DNA of 15,065 nt from JAKQHY01 sp034429475 (GCA_034429475.1 DAOUGD010000070.1:1-15065), one strand, 5' to 3'; numbered from the stretch's first letter, positions 1 to 7,196 are shown. Translations and numbers: made by a program. The notes: generated by a model from the sequence alone, not told the origin.

Positions 1-103
1 TGGCCCGTCACCACAAAACCGCCTTTTTACCGGCGGCTTCAGCCGCAAAATCTGCCCGGTAAGCGTGGGGCAACGAGAATGATAAAGCCCTGCTGTCAAA
101 CCG

Positions 104-132
104 TTGACAAATTTCACACTTGCGACTATAAG
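104..132 (+). promoter_or_regulatory. sigma70-type promoter for the GH4 operon
   Basis: A perfect -35 hexamer TTGACA (104-109) is followed, after a 17-base spacer, by TATAAG (127-132), which matches the -10 consensus at five of six positions. The predicted transcript start is near 139, leaving a leader of about 95 bases before the GH4 gene. That leader carries a CTCAACGGATTGAACGGA repeat at 165-182 and the GGAG/CTCC hairpin at 180-190. The rest of 1-103 shows nothing I can name. Confidence 0.7.
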
Positions 133-164
133 TGAAGTCAACTGAATCCAAGTGATGCCGATCT

Positions 165-190
165 CTCAACGGATTGAACGGAGTTTCTCC
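165..190. repeat. 9-bp-periodic leader repeat with small hairpin
   Basis: Two 9-base units, CTCAACGGA (165-173) and TTGAACGGA (174-182), lie in the predicted leader of the GH4 operon. The second runs into GGAG-TTT-CTCC (180-190), a short hairpin that can extend with GATT/AATC around a bulge. The 13 bases TCTCAACGGATTG (164-176) recur exactly at 11431-11443, so this is one copy of a dispersed repeat and not chance local sequence. Confidence 0.55.
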
Positions 191-234
191 AATCCTATCA
201 TTCCGAAAATCCTGTTATTTTTCAGGAGGCAACC

Positions 235-1527
235 ATGAAAATCGCGGTTATCGGCGGAGGCTCAACCTATACGCCGGAATTGATCAACGGCTTTTTGGAG
301 CGCGTTGGCTCACTGCCGCTCACCGAACTCTGGCTGATGGACGTTGATCCGGCGCGGCTGGACGTCGTTGGCGGCTTCGCGCAGCGGATGACAGCGGCGA
401 AAGGCGCGCCCTTCACCGTCCACCTGACCACCGACCAGCGCGAGGCGGTGCGCGGCGCGCAATACGTCACCACCCAATTGCGCGTGGGGATGATGGCGGC
501 CCGCCGGGGCGACGAGTACCTCGGCCACCGTCACGGCCTCATTGGGCAGGAGACCACCGGCGTCGGCGGCATGGCGAAGGCGATGCGCACCATCCCCGTC
601 ATCCTCGCCCTCGCCAACGACATGCGCGAACTCGCGCCCGGCGCGCTGCTGGTCAACTTCACCAATCCCTCCGGGCTGATCACGGAAGCCCTCGCGCGCC
701 ACGCGCCCGACGTGCCGTCGGTGGGCGTCTGCAACGTCGCCATCAACGCCAAAATGGACATCCTCAAAGGGTTGCAGGCGCAAACCGGCGAGACCATCGC
801 GCCAGAACGCGCGCAACTGCTCACCCTGGGACTCAACCACCTCTCGTGGCATCGCGGGTTCACGGTGGATGGCGTGAACGTCTGGCCGCAAGTCCTGATC
901 GCCGCCCTGGACCACCTCCGCGCCGAGGAAGCGCCGGAGTGGGACGTCCGCCTGATCGAGACCCTGAAGATGATTCCCAACTACTACCTGCAATACTATT
1001 ACTACACCGCCCGCAAGCGCGCCGCGCAGGATCAGTGGCCGCCCTCCCGCGCCGAGCAGGTAGCCGCGATTGAGGAAAAGCTGCTGGCGCAATACGCGGA
1101 ACCAGATCGCGCCGCACCGCCGGAGGGCCTGATGGAGCGCGGCGGCGCGTACTACTCCACCGTGGCGACGCAACTGCTCAACGCCCACACCAACGACCTG
1201 AACGAAATCCACGTGGTCAACGTCCCGCACGGCGGCGCGGTCCCCGGCTGGCCGGCGGATTGGGTGCTGGAGATGCCCTGCCGCGTCGGACGCGCCGGAA
1301 TCACCCCGCTGCCCGCCGCGCCGCTGCCGCCGGTCTGCTTCGGTCTGCTGGCCGCCGTGAAATCCTACGAACTGCTGACCGTCGCCGCCGCCGTCCACGG
1401 CGACCGTGACGCCGCCTATCAAGCCCTTCTCGTCCACCCGTTGGGGCCGTCAGCGGACAAAGTCCAGGCCGTGCTGGACGACATGCTGGAAACCAACCGG
1501 GCGTATCTGCCGCAGTTCTGGAAGTGA
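235..1527 (+). CDS. GH4 family phospho-glycosidase, probably 6-phospho-beta-glucosidase
   Basis: Cytosolic, NAD- and divalent-metal-dependent hydrolase that opens 6-phosphorylated glycosides by a redox (oxidation-elimination) mechanism. The 430 residues have the usual length of glycoside hydrolase family 4. Visible signs are the N-terminal Rossmann motif GGGSTYTPEL (7-16), LIGQETTGVGG (102-112), NFTNPSG (141-147), the metal-binding Cys in VCNVAIN (C166) and His in GLNHLSW (H202), and RGGAYYST (302-309). The IPNYYLQYYYY stretch probably holds the catalytic Tyr. The overall pattern resembles Thermotoga BglT, hence the beta-glucosidase call, but alpha-glucosidase or galacturonase activity is not excluded. 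The start is fixed by AGGAGG at 224-229, five bases before ATG. It is the first gene after a strong promoter and is followed 66 bases later by a sugar kinase gene that is probably cotranscribed. Confidence 0.9.
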   Translation: MKIAVIGGGSTYTPELINGFLERVGSLPLTELWLMDVDPARLDVVGGFAQRMTAAKGAPFTVHLTTDQREAVRGAQYVTTQLRVGMMAARRGDEYLGHRHGLIGQETTGVGGMAKAMRTIPVILALANDMRELAPGALLVNFTNPSGLITEALARHAPDVPSVGVCNVAINAKMDILKGLQAQTGETIAPERAQLLTLGLNHLSWHRGFTVDGVNVWPQVLIAALDHLRAEEAPEWDVRLIETLKMIPNYYLQYYYYTARKRAAQDQWPPSRAEQVAAIEEKLLAQYAEPDRAAPPEGLMERGGAYYSTVATQLLNAHTNDLNEIHVVNVPHGGAVPGWPADWVLEMPCRVGRAGITPLPAAPLPPVCFGLLAAVKSYELLTVAAAVHGDRDAAYQALLVHPLGPSADKVQAVLDDMLETNRAYLPQFWK

Positions 1528-1545
1528 CAAAGCGAGAGGGAGAGA

Positions 1546-1563
1546 GGGAGACAAAATTCTCCC
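1546..1563 (+). other. small intergenic hairpin between GH4 and kinase genes
   Basis: GGGAGA (1546-1551) pairs with TCTCCC (1558-1563) around the loop CAAAAT. It sits in a purine-rich then pyrimidine-rich spacer directly after the GH4 stop codon. No T-run follows, so it is unlikely to be a strong terminator. It may only affect message stability between the two genes. Confidence 0.35.
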
Positions 1564-1593
1564 CACCCCCCTCACATTTTATGGAGCACAACA

Positions 1594-2577
1594 ATGACCC
1601 ATTATTTTCTTGGTGTAGACATTGGCGCGACGAAGAGCCACGCTTTGCTGGCGGATGAGACCGGGCAGGTCGTCGGCTTTGGGCTGGCCGGGCCGGGCAG
1701 TTACGAAGTCGTGGATTGGGAAGGACTGCAAGCGGTGCTGCACATTGTAGCCGAACAGGCGGTCGCTTCCGCCGGCATCCCCAAAGCGGCTATCGCCGGG
1801 GCGGGCTTCGGCATCGCCGGGTACGATTGGCCGTGCCTGTGGGATCGGCATATGGAGATCATCGGCGGACTCGGCCTTTCCGCGCCGTGCGGGTTGGTCA
1901 ACGACACGCTCATCGGGCTGATGGCCGGAGCGACGGAGGGCTGGGGCGTGGGCGTCGTCGCCGGCACGGGGAGCAACTGCTACGGGCGCGACCGCGAGGG
2001 ACGCGAGGGGCGCGTCACCGGCGGCGGCGTGATGTTCGCCGAGTACGCGGGCGGCAGCGACCTGGTGAACGCGGCAGTGCAGGCCGTCGCGCTGGCGTGG
2101 ACGCGGCGCGGCCCGGCCACGCGCCTCACCGAGGTCTTCAGAGCGCACGTCGGCGCCACCGATGCGGAGGACTTGCTGGAAGGGCTGTACCTGCATCGCT
2201 ACACGCTGGGATCGGCGGCGGCCCCGCTGGTGTTCCAAACGGCAGAAGCGGGCGACATGGCAGCGCAAGACCTCATCCGCTGGGCGGGACGGGAGTTGGG
2301 CAGCCTCGTTATCGGCGTCGTCCGCCAACTGCACTTTGAGGCGCTGAATTTTGAGGTCGTGCAAATCGGCAGCCTGTTCAAGGGCAGCCCGGCCCTGGGC
2401 GAGACGCTGATGGCGACGGTGCAGGTTGTGGCGCCGGGCGCGCGGGCGGTGCGCCTCACTGCGCCGCCGGTCGTCGGCGGAGTGCTCCTGGGGATGGAGC
2501 AGGCCGGGGTGGATTACCGGCCCTTGCGCCAGACGGTCATCGCTACCGCGCAGAAATTCTTGAAGCGGGAAGGGTAA
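1594..2577 (+). CDS. BadF/BadG/BcrA/BcrD-type ATPase, N-acetylglucosamine kinase-like sugar kinase
   Basis: An ATP-dependent sugar kinase of the ASKHA (actin-like ATPase) superfamily, expected to be cytosolic. The N-terminal phosphate-1 loop is VDIGATKSHALL (about 8-19; D9, T13). The catalytic-region Asp is in VNDTLIG (D104). The phosphate-2 loop is AGTGSNCYG (123-131), and the adenosine region is near IGSLFKGSP. The 327 residues fit the BadF/N-acetylglucosamine kinase family and are shorter than most two-domain FGGY kinases. A Shine-Dalgarno-like TGGAG lies about nine bases before ATG. The gene follows the GH4 gene by 66 bases on the same strand, so a joint role in amino sugar or beta-glucoside use is likely. 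The family also contains benzoyl-CoA reductase activators, but no partner subunits are here. Exact sugar unknown. Confidence 0.82.
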   Translation: MTHYFLGVDIGATKSHALLADETGQVVGFGLAGPGSYEVVDWEGLQAVLHIVAEQAVASAGIPKAAIAGAGFGIAGYDWPCLWDRHMEIIGGLGLSAPCGLVNDTLIGLMAGATEGWGVGVVAGTGSNCYGRDREGREGRVTGGGVMFAEYAGGSDLVNAAVQAVALAWTRRGPATRLTEVFRAHVGATDAEDLLEGLYLHRYTLGSAAAPLVFQTAEAGDMAAQDLIRWAGRELGSLVIGVVRQLHFEALNFEVVQIGSLFKGSPALGETLMATVQVVAPGARAVRLTAPPVVGGVLLGMEQAGVDYRPLRQTVIATAQKFLKREG

Positions 2578-2582
2578 AGCAA

Positions 2583-2607
2583 GCGCGCAAGAACGCGAAA
2601 AAGCGCG
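2583..2607. repeat. GCGC/AAG-type short-period repeat after the kinase gene
   Basis: Just after the kinase stop codon the sequence reads as three loosely matching 9-base units (GCGCGCAAG, AACGCGAAA, then AAGCGCGG). It resembles in style the CGCAAAGG repeat at 7173-7195. It lies directly before the longer CACAAAGGA inverted repeat. Too short and degenerate to assign a role. Confidence 0.35.
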
Positions 2608-2625
2608 GTTGGATGAAAATTTTCA

Positions 2626-2683
2626 CCACAAAGGACACGATGGACACAAAGGGTTTTCTCTGTGAACTCTGTGATCTTTGTGG
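2626..2683. repeat. 9-bp-periodic inverted repeat (CACAAAGGA family)
   Basis: The left arm has three 9-base units: CACAAAGGA (2627-2635), CACGATGGA (2636-2644) and CACAAAGGG (2645-2653). After the seven-base loop TTTTCTC, the right arm reads TGTGAACTC (2661-2669), TGTGATCTT (2670-2678) and TGTGG (2679-2683). The arms 2626-2648 and 2661-2683 match as reverse complements at 16 of 23 positions, including the outermost eight. It lies between the sugar kinase and the FAD enzyme, so it could separate their expression. It lacks a following T-run and is not a standard terminator. Confidence 0.7.
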
Positions 2684-2703
2684 CTATTTTCAGAGGAGGA
2701 AGA

Positions 2704-4107
2704 ATGAAATCTGCAAATTCTGGTGGTTCCAAAAACAATAAAGTGGTGGTGGTGGGCGGCGGCGGCGGCGGGTTGTGCGCGGCGATCGCGGCAAGTGAAG
2801 CAGGGGCCGGGGAGGTGACGCTGCTGGAAAAACTACCCCATCTGGGAGGGGATACGATCATTTCTGACCAGATCATTTCGGCGGCGGGAACCGAACTACA
2901 AGCGAAAGCCGGCATTGTAGATACCCCGCACCAGTATTTGGTCGATCACCTCAAAGGCGGGCGCTATAAAAGCGATATCGTTTTGGCCGCCACGTTAATT
3001 CAAAAGGGGGCGGCGGCCTGGGCCTGGTTGGCGGATAAAGGGTGCCAGTTCCCCGGCCCTGAAGCGCTGCACGTCCAACACGATCATAGCCTGGCGCGGA
3101 GTGTGAAATTGCTGCCGCCGGGAATGATTCCCCCGTTAAAACAAGCCGCATTGGCCCGTGGCGTCCAAATTTTCTACAACACCCGCGCCACAGACCTTCT
3201 CGTCGAGGACGGGCGCGTGGTGGGGGTAAAGGCCGAACAGGACGGCCAACCGGTAACGTATCAGGCCGACAGCGTGATTCTAGCCAGCGGCGGATTCGGG
3301 CGCAACCGGGAGATGGTTAAGGAAACCTGCCCGGCTCTGGTGGAGGCGGTTTCGTGGAGTTCCCCCGGCAACACCGGCGATGGGATTCAGATGGCCCAGG
3401 CCATTGGCGCCGCTGTGGTCAGTTACCCTGACATGCCGTTGGATGCTTTCCGGGTCATCCAGACGGGGGCCGACGTCAAACACAAAGTCCTGCATCCGAC
3501 CTACATGATGGCGCACACGCGGGCGCAAGGCGCCATTTTGGTCGGCGCCGACGGCAAACGCTTTTACGATGAAATGGGGCGCAGTTTTGAAGTTGTCCAG
3601 GCCGCAATGACGCATGGGGCATTCTATTTCTTGATTTTCGATGGCCGCATGGCGACCGCCACCGCCTGGCTGCCCGAGAAGACCTTCGAAGCGCAATTAG
3701 AGAGCGCGGTAAACGACGGGTTGGTAGCAGCGCAAGCGCCTACCCTGGCCGAATTGGCCGAGAAGATCGCGATTCCGTCCACAGCGTTAGAAGCAACCGT
3801 TGCGCAATGGAATCGGGACGTGGAAGGGGGAAAAGACACAGCCTTTGGGCGGACGGAAAGCCTGGGCAAAATCGAACAGCCGCCTTTCTATGCGTTGCGC
3901 TACAAGCCGGCCATCGTGCAGACGCTGGGCGGACTGAGGATCAGCCCGCAAGCGCAGGTGCTCGATTCAATGGGGCGGCCCATTCCCGGATTGTATGCGG
4001 TGGGCCAAATCACCGGGGGCGTCCATGGGGCGGATTACATCGGTGGGAGCGCATTGCTGGAACTGGCGGTGTTTGGGGTGATCGCGGGTGAGAATGCAAC
4101 CCGCTGA
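2704..4107 (+). CDS. FAD-dependent oxidoreductase, fumarate reductase/flavocytochrome c flavoprotein family
   Basis: A 467-residue flavoprotein. The FAD-binding Rossmann motif VVVGGGGGGLCAA is near residues 14-27, followed by the acidic end of strand beta2 (LLEK). A second FAD region, GRPIPGLYAVGQITGGVHGA, precedes HGADYIGGSALLE near the C-terminus. The family includes fumarate, urocanate and related enoate reductases and 3-ketosteroid dehydrogenases. In dicarboxylate reductases this last motif usually reads HG-x-NR-x-GG with a substrate-binding Arg; here it is HGADYIGG, so fumarate is an unlikely substrate. No signal peptide or heme motif is present, so it is probably cytosolic. The start at 2704 is chosen over an in-frame ATG at 2662 because AGGAGG (2694-2699) lies four bases before it and 2662 falls inside the inverted repeat. 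Physiological substrate not assignable. Confidence 0.82.
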   Translation: MKSANSGGSKNNKVVVVGGGGGGLCAAIAASEAGAGEVTLLEKLPHLGGDTIISDQIISAAGTELQAKAGIVDTPHQYLVDHLKGGRYKSDIVLAATLIQKGAAAWAWLADKGCQFPGPEALHVQHDHSLARSVKLLPPGMIPPLKQAALARGVQIFYNTRATDLLVEDGRVVGVKAEQDGQPVTYQADSVILASGGFGRNREMVKETCPALVEAVSWSSPGNTGDGIQMAQAIGAAVVSYPDMPLDAFRVIQTGADVKHKVLHPTYMMAHTRAQGAILVGADGKRFYDEMGRSFEVVQAAMTHGAFYFLIFDGRMATATAWLPEKTFEAQLESAVNDGLVAAQAPTLAELAEKIAIPSTALEATVAQWNRDVEGGKDTAFGRTESLGKIEQPPFYALRYKPAIVQTLGGLRISPQAQVLDSMGRPIPGLYAVGQITGGVHGADYIGGSALLELAVFGVIAGENATR

Positions 4108-4175
4108 GAGCCGTTAGTCTCGCAAGCGGCAGGACTGGTGCAAGCCGCCGCCTGAAAAGAGTCCATACGAAAATT

Positions 4176-4205
4176 GTCGCGCCGGAGAGGTTTCTCCGGC
4201 GCGAC
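4176..4205 (-). terminator. 13-bp perfect hairpin between convergent genes
   Basis: GTCGCGCCGGAGA (4176-4188) and its exact reverse complement (4193-4205) enclose the loop GGTT. Read on the - strand the stem is followed by CAATTTTCG, a short T-rich run, so it best fits intrinsic termination of the msrPQ transcript. On the + strand no T-run follows, but the stem could still block readthrough from the FAD enzyme. The remaining bases of 4108-4304 hold no gene I can support. Confidence 0.65.
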
Positions 4206-4304
4206 GGGTTGCGGGAGGTATTTGATGCGCCAGGCCGGATCCCAACGGATACACTCGATCGTTTTCAATCTATGCAATTATGGACTCTGTACTCGCCGTG
4301 GCTT

Positions 4305-4916
4305 TTACAGAGAAGCGCTATGCTTGCGCGCAATAGCCCGCCGCACCAGCGGTAAGCGCGCGAGCAGCAGCACGACCAGCGCCACGCCGTAGAGGATGGG
4401 CGCGCGCGGCGTCTTGACGGCCAGGGCGAAGTGCAGAATCACCAGCGCCGCCGCGCCATACACGGCGCGATGCAGCCCTTGCCAACGGCGCCCTAACCGC
4501 CGCTGCGCCCCCCGCGTCGAAGTGACCGCCAGCGCCAGCAAGATCGCCCAGGCCGCACTCCCCACCAGGACGAAACGTTGGGAGGCGATGGCCGGCCAGA
4601 GCAATCGCCAGTTGAAGCCGTAATCCCACCCGGCAAACGCCAACAAATGCAGCGTGGCGTAGCCGAAGGCGTAAAGTCCTAGCGGGCGGCGCAGCAGCTT
4701 CAGTTGTGGTTGCCGCAAAAACAGCGCAACCAGGGAGCACGCCAGCGAAGCCAGCAGCAGAATCAAGGCCGCGTCGCCGGTGCGGGTGATAGTTTGCCGC
4801 GCCGGATCCGCCAGGAAACCGCCGGTGACGTAATCCCAGACCAGCGCCGCCAGAGGCGTCAACGCGGCCAGATGCACGACAACGCGCAGGCCATGACGTT
4901 TCCACCAGGCGCTCAA
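4305..4916 (-). CDS. msrQ: MsrQ, heme-binding membrane subunit of the MsrPQ methionine sulfoxide reductase
   Basis: Polytopic membrane protein of the ferric reductase-like transmembrane family (YedZ) that carries electrons from the quinone pool or flavin donors to MsrP outside the membrane. The 203 residues hold about five or six hydrophobic helices. The expected heme-ligand histidines are visible: H90 in GYATLHLLAF, H149 in WQGLHRAVYG and H162 in VILHFALAV, closely matching E. coli MsrQ spacing as I remember it. The start codon is TTG at 4916-4914, sharing TTGA with the TGA stop of msrP (a four-base overlap), so the pair is translationally coupled. It is the last gene of the - strand series. 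High confidence from sequence plus pairing. Confidence 0.93.
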   Translation of the reverse strand: MSAWWKRHGLRVVVHLAALTPLAALVWDYVTGGFLADPARQTITRTGDAALILLLASLACSLVALFLRQPQLKLLRRPLGLYAFGYATLHLLAFAGWDYGFNWRLLWPAIASQRFVLVGSAAWAILLALAVTSTRGAQRRLGRRWQGLHRAVYGAAALVILHFALAVKTPRAPILYGVALVVLLLARLPLVRRAIARKHSASL

Positions 4917-5848
4917 TAGTACCAGCTCCGTTTATCCAGGTCAGGGTAGAGATCGGCGACTTCGTCCACATAGCCGTTGAAAAACAACGTCTCCACCCGC
5001 TTGTTTTCGCCGATGCGCCGCTCGGTGGCCTGCGACCAGCGGGGGTGATCCACCTTGGGGTTGACGTTGGCCCAGAAACCGTATTCCGTGGGGCCGGCGG
5101 CCATCCACAACGTCGTCGGCTGCGCCTCCGTCAGCGTGATTTTGACGATGGATTTGATGCTTTTGAAACCATACTTCCAGGGGACCACCAATCGGAGCGG
5201 CGCGCCGTTCTGCGGCAAGAGCGTTTGGCCGTACAGGCCAGTAGAAAGCAACGTCAGATCGTGCAGCGCCTCGTCCAGGCGTAGCCCCGCCACGTAGGGC
5301 CAGGGGAACGACTTGTCCTTCTGCCCCGGCATGGACTCCGGATCGTACAGCGTCTCAAATTGCACGTAGCGGGCGGAGGAAAGCGGCTCCACGGCTTTAA
5401 GGAGCTGCGCCAGCGGGAATCCCTGCCAGGGTATAACCATCGCCCACGCCTCCACGCACCGCATCCGATAAACGCGCTCCTCCTGCGTAAACTTGAGCAG
5501 TTCCTCCATCCCAAACGTCCGGGGCTGGCTGACGAGTCCATCCACTGTCACCGTCCATGGCTCGGTCACAAAATCTTTGGTCAACCGGGCGACGCCCTCC
5601 TTGCGCAGCGTGAATTCGTAGAAGTTGTTGTAGCCGGTCACAGCGTCAAAGGGGGTGAGGGCGTTGCCCAACTCGTCTGTCGCGGATGATGTGGGAAGCG
5701 CACTGTCCCCTGCCGGCGGAGGCGACGTCCGCGCGCCACACGCGGTGAGCAGTGCATGACCGGCCACCAGGCCCATACCCTGCAAGAATTGCCGCCGGGA
5801 GAGGTAGACGTGCTCCGGCGTGATTTCCGAAGAATGAATTTTGATCAT
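4913..5848 (-). CDS. msrP: MsrP, molybdopterin-dependent protein-methionine-sulfoxide reductase catalytic subunit
   Basis: Reduces methionine sulfoxide in exported proteins using a molybdenum-molybdopterin cofactor and electrons from MsrQ. The 311 residues show the sulfite oxidase fold pattern: MRCVEAW with the presumed Mo-ligating Cys131, then PWKYGFKSIKSIVKI (223-237) and YGFWANVNPKVDHPRWSQ (256-273), both typical of YedY. The N-terminus has a twin-arginine signal (SRRQFLQGMG, R18-R19) for folded export by Tat. Unusually the signal ends in LLTACG (Cys37), a lipobox, so the protein may be a lipoprotein tethered to the outer face of the membrane, which would suit a cell with a single membrane. 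A Shine-Dalgarno AAAGGAG lies about seven bases upstream of ATG at 5848. It overlaps msrQ by four bases and lies 65 bases after a kinase gene, from which it is separated by a terminator. Confidence 0.94.
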   Translation of the reverse strand: MIKIHSSEITPEHVYLSRRQFLQGMGLVAGHALLTACGARTSPPPAGDSALPTSSATDELGNALTPFDAVTGYNNFYEFTLRKEGVARLTKDFVTEPWTVTVDGLVSQPRTFGMEELLKFTQEERVYRMRCVEAWAMVIPWQGFPLAQLLKAVEPLSSARYVQFETLYDPESMPGQKDKSFPWPYVAGLRLDEALHDLTLLSTGLYGQTLLPQNGAPLRLVVPWKYGFKSIKSIVKITLTEAQPTTLWMAAGPTEYGFWANVNPKVDHPRWSQATERRIGENKRVETLFFNGYVDEVADLYPDLDKRSWYY

Positions 5849-5872
5849 CGCACACTCCTTTCATGATAAACC

Positions 5873-5899
5873 AAAAACCCGACCGTATAGGCCGGGTTT
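5873..5899 (-). terminator. intrinsic terminator of the kinase-FHA gene
   Basis: AAACCCG (5875-5881) pairs with CGGGTTT (5893-5899), extended inward by CC/GG around an A-C mismatch, with loop GTATA. Read on the - strand the stem is followed by a T-run (TTTTTGG including the last stem bases). It lies 15 bases past the kinase stop and just upstream of the msrP ribosome site, so msrP either depends on readthrough or has a promoter that I could not identify. Confidence 0.75.
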
Positions 5900-5913
5900 C
5901 TGTGTGGATGGGC

Positions 5914-7140
5914 TTATTCCTCAAACACCAAGGTCATCTGCCCAAAGCGTACCAGGTCGCCGGAGCGCAACTTGACCGGGCGGCGCGGCAACAGCCGCAC
6001 CTCATTCACGTAGGAACCGTTGGTGCTCTGCAAATCTTCCAAAAACCAGCCTTCGGCCTGATGCAGCAAACGGGCGTGCTGGCGAGAAACGCCGGCAGAG
6101 CCGGCGCCGAACGGCTCCAGGTCCAGGTCCGGCGACTGCGAGGCGGCCGGATTGCGGCGGCCAATCTGCACCGCGTCCAAAGCGGGAATGGGCAGCGCCA
6201 CCCCGGACGTGGCAATGAACAACTGCGGGCCTTGCATAGCCGGTTGAACACTGAGGCGCGTCGTAATCATTGGGGTCGTCTTCGGCTCGGCCACGGGCGT
6301 CGCCAGGCGTTTGCTGTGCTCTATGAACTGCCGCATGTCGCCGACAAACGCTTCCATCGCGGCGTACCGCATCCCCGGATCGCGGGATAACGCCTTGAGC
6401 AACAACACGTCCAGCGGGCCGGCCAGAGTAGGATTCAAGGCGCTGGGTGGAGTCGGAGCTTCGTGTAGACGCAACATCACCTTGTCAGTCGGCGCTGCGC
6501 TCAACGGCTGAAAGGGCAGCTTCCCGGTCAGAAGTTCGTATAACACCAATCCCAAACTGTAAATGTCGGCACGCTGATCCACTTCCTGCCCGGTCAACTG
6601 CTCCGGCGCCAGGTACAGCCCCATAGAGATGGTTCCGGTTATCGTGTCGCGCGGGTGCGACGCAACCACCTTCGCCAAGCCAAAATCCATCAACAACGGC
6701 CAATCCGGGCGAATCAGCAAGACGTTGGAAGGTCTGATATCCTGGTGAATAATCTTTTGGGAATGGGCGTAGGCCAACGCATCCCCAATCGGTATAACCA
6801 GGCTCAACGCTTCGTGCGCCGACAAGGGTTCACCAGTCATGCGCCGAGTCAAAGGCCCGCCTTCCACGTACTCCATCACAATATACGCACAGCCCCGGTC
6901 CTCGCCGTAATCGTAAATGTTCAGAATGTTAGGATGCCGCAAAGCCGCAATCGCGCGCGCTTCGTGACGGAAACGACGCAAGAATTGCTTCCCGCCCGAT
7001 TCTTTGATTTCCAACAGCTTGACGGCAACCCAACGCTCCAACTGCGATTGATAAGCGCGATAGACGACGGCAGTTCCCCCCCGCCCAATTTCCTCAGTTA
7101 ATTGATACCCGCCGATGGTCTCACCCTTCAAATCCGCCAT
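5914..7140 (-). CDS. Hanks-type Ser/Thr protein kinase with C-terminal FHA domain
   Basis: A cytosolic 408-residue kinase with no membrane segment. The kinase domain (about 10-275) has the Gly-rich loop IGRGGTAVVY (18-27), VAVK with K41, the helix C Glu E60, the catalytic loop IHQDIRPSNVLL (131-142; D134, N139), DFG (152-154) and APE (178-180). After a short linker comes an FHA domain (about 322-405) with IGRRN, SRQHARLL (352-359) and STNGSYVN (372-379), the phosphothreonine-binding residues. HQD replaces HRD in the catalytic loop, so it is a non-RD kinase and may not need activation-loop phosphorylation in the usual way. The FHA could bind its own phosphorylated linker or partner proteins. 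The ATG is preceded by AGGAG at 7147-7151. LysM and cyclase genes lie upstream on the same strand. Confidence 0.93.
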   Translation of the reverse strand: MADLKGETIGGYQLTEEIGRGGTAVVYRAYQSQLERWVAVKLLEIKESGGKQFLRRFRHEARAIAALRHPNILNIYDYGEDRGCAYIVMEYVEGGPLTRRMTGEPLSAHEALSLVIPIGDALAYAHSQKIIHQDIRPSNVLLIRPDWPLLMDFGLAKVVASHPRDTITGTISMGLYLAPEQLTGQEVDQRADIYSLGLVLYELLTGKLPFQPLSAAPTDKVMLRLHEAPTPPSALNPTLAGPLDVLLLKALSRDPGMRYAAMEAFVGDMRQFIEHSKRLATPVAEPKTTPMITTRLSVQPAMQGPQLFIATSGVALPIPALDAVQIGRRNPAASQSPDLDLEPFGAGSAGVSRQHARLLHQAEGWFLEDLQSTNGSYVNEVRLLPRRPVKLRSGDLVRFGQMTLVFEE

Positions 7141-7172
7141 ACCCCTCTCCTCCGAAAATAGAAATCAGCTCA

Positions 7173-7195
7173 CGCAAAGGCGCAAAAACGCAAAG
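7173..7195. repeat. 8-bp-periodic CGCAAAGG repeat upstream of the kinase
   Basis: Three tandem 8-base units, CGCAAAGG (7173-7180), CGCAAAAA (7181-7188) and CGCAAAG (7189-7195), lie in the 125-base gap between the LysM and kinase genes. They abut the 21-base element at 7197-7217 that is shared with the cyclase gene. Within the kinase leader they would be transcribed; function unknown. Confidence 0.6.
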
Positions 7196-7196
7196 T

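Noticed and set aside
310..1437. A 375-codon - strand open frame opposite the GH4 gene
   Set aside because: Low-complexity Gly/Val/Arg/His-rich translation without motifs, fully antisense to a confident enzyme.
1594..2577. Benzoyl-CoA or 2-hydroxyacyl-CoA dehydratase activator
   Set aside because: The family is shared, but the iron-sulfur Cys pair region and partner subunits are missing, and the neighbour is a glycosidase.
2626..2683. CRISPR-like short repeats at several intergenic sites
   Set aside because: Units are 7-9 bases with no spacers, and form single fold-back structures; no cas gene is present.
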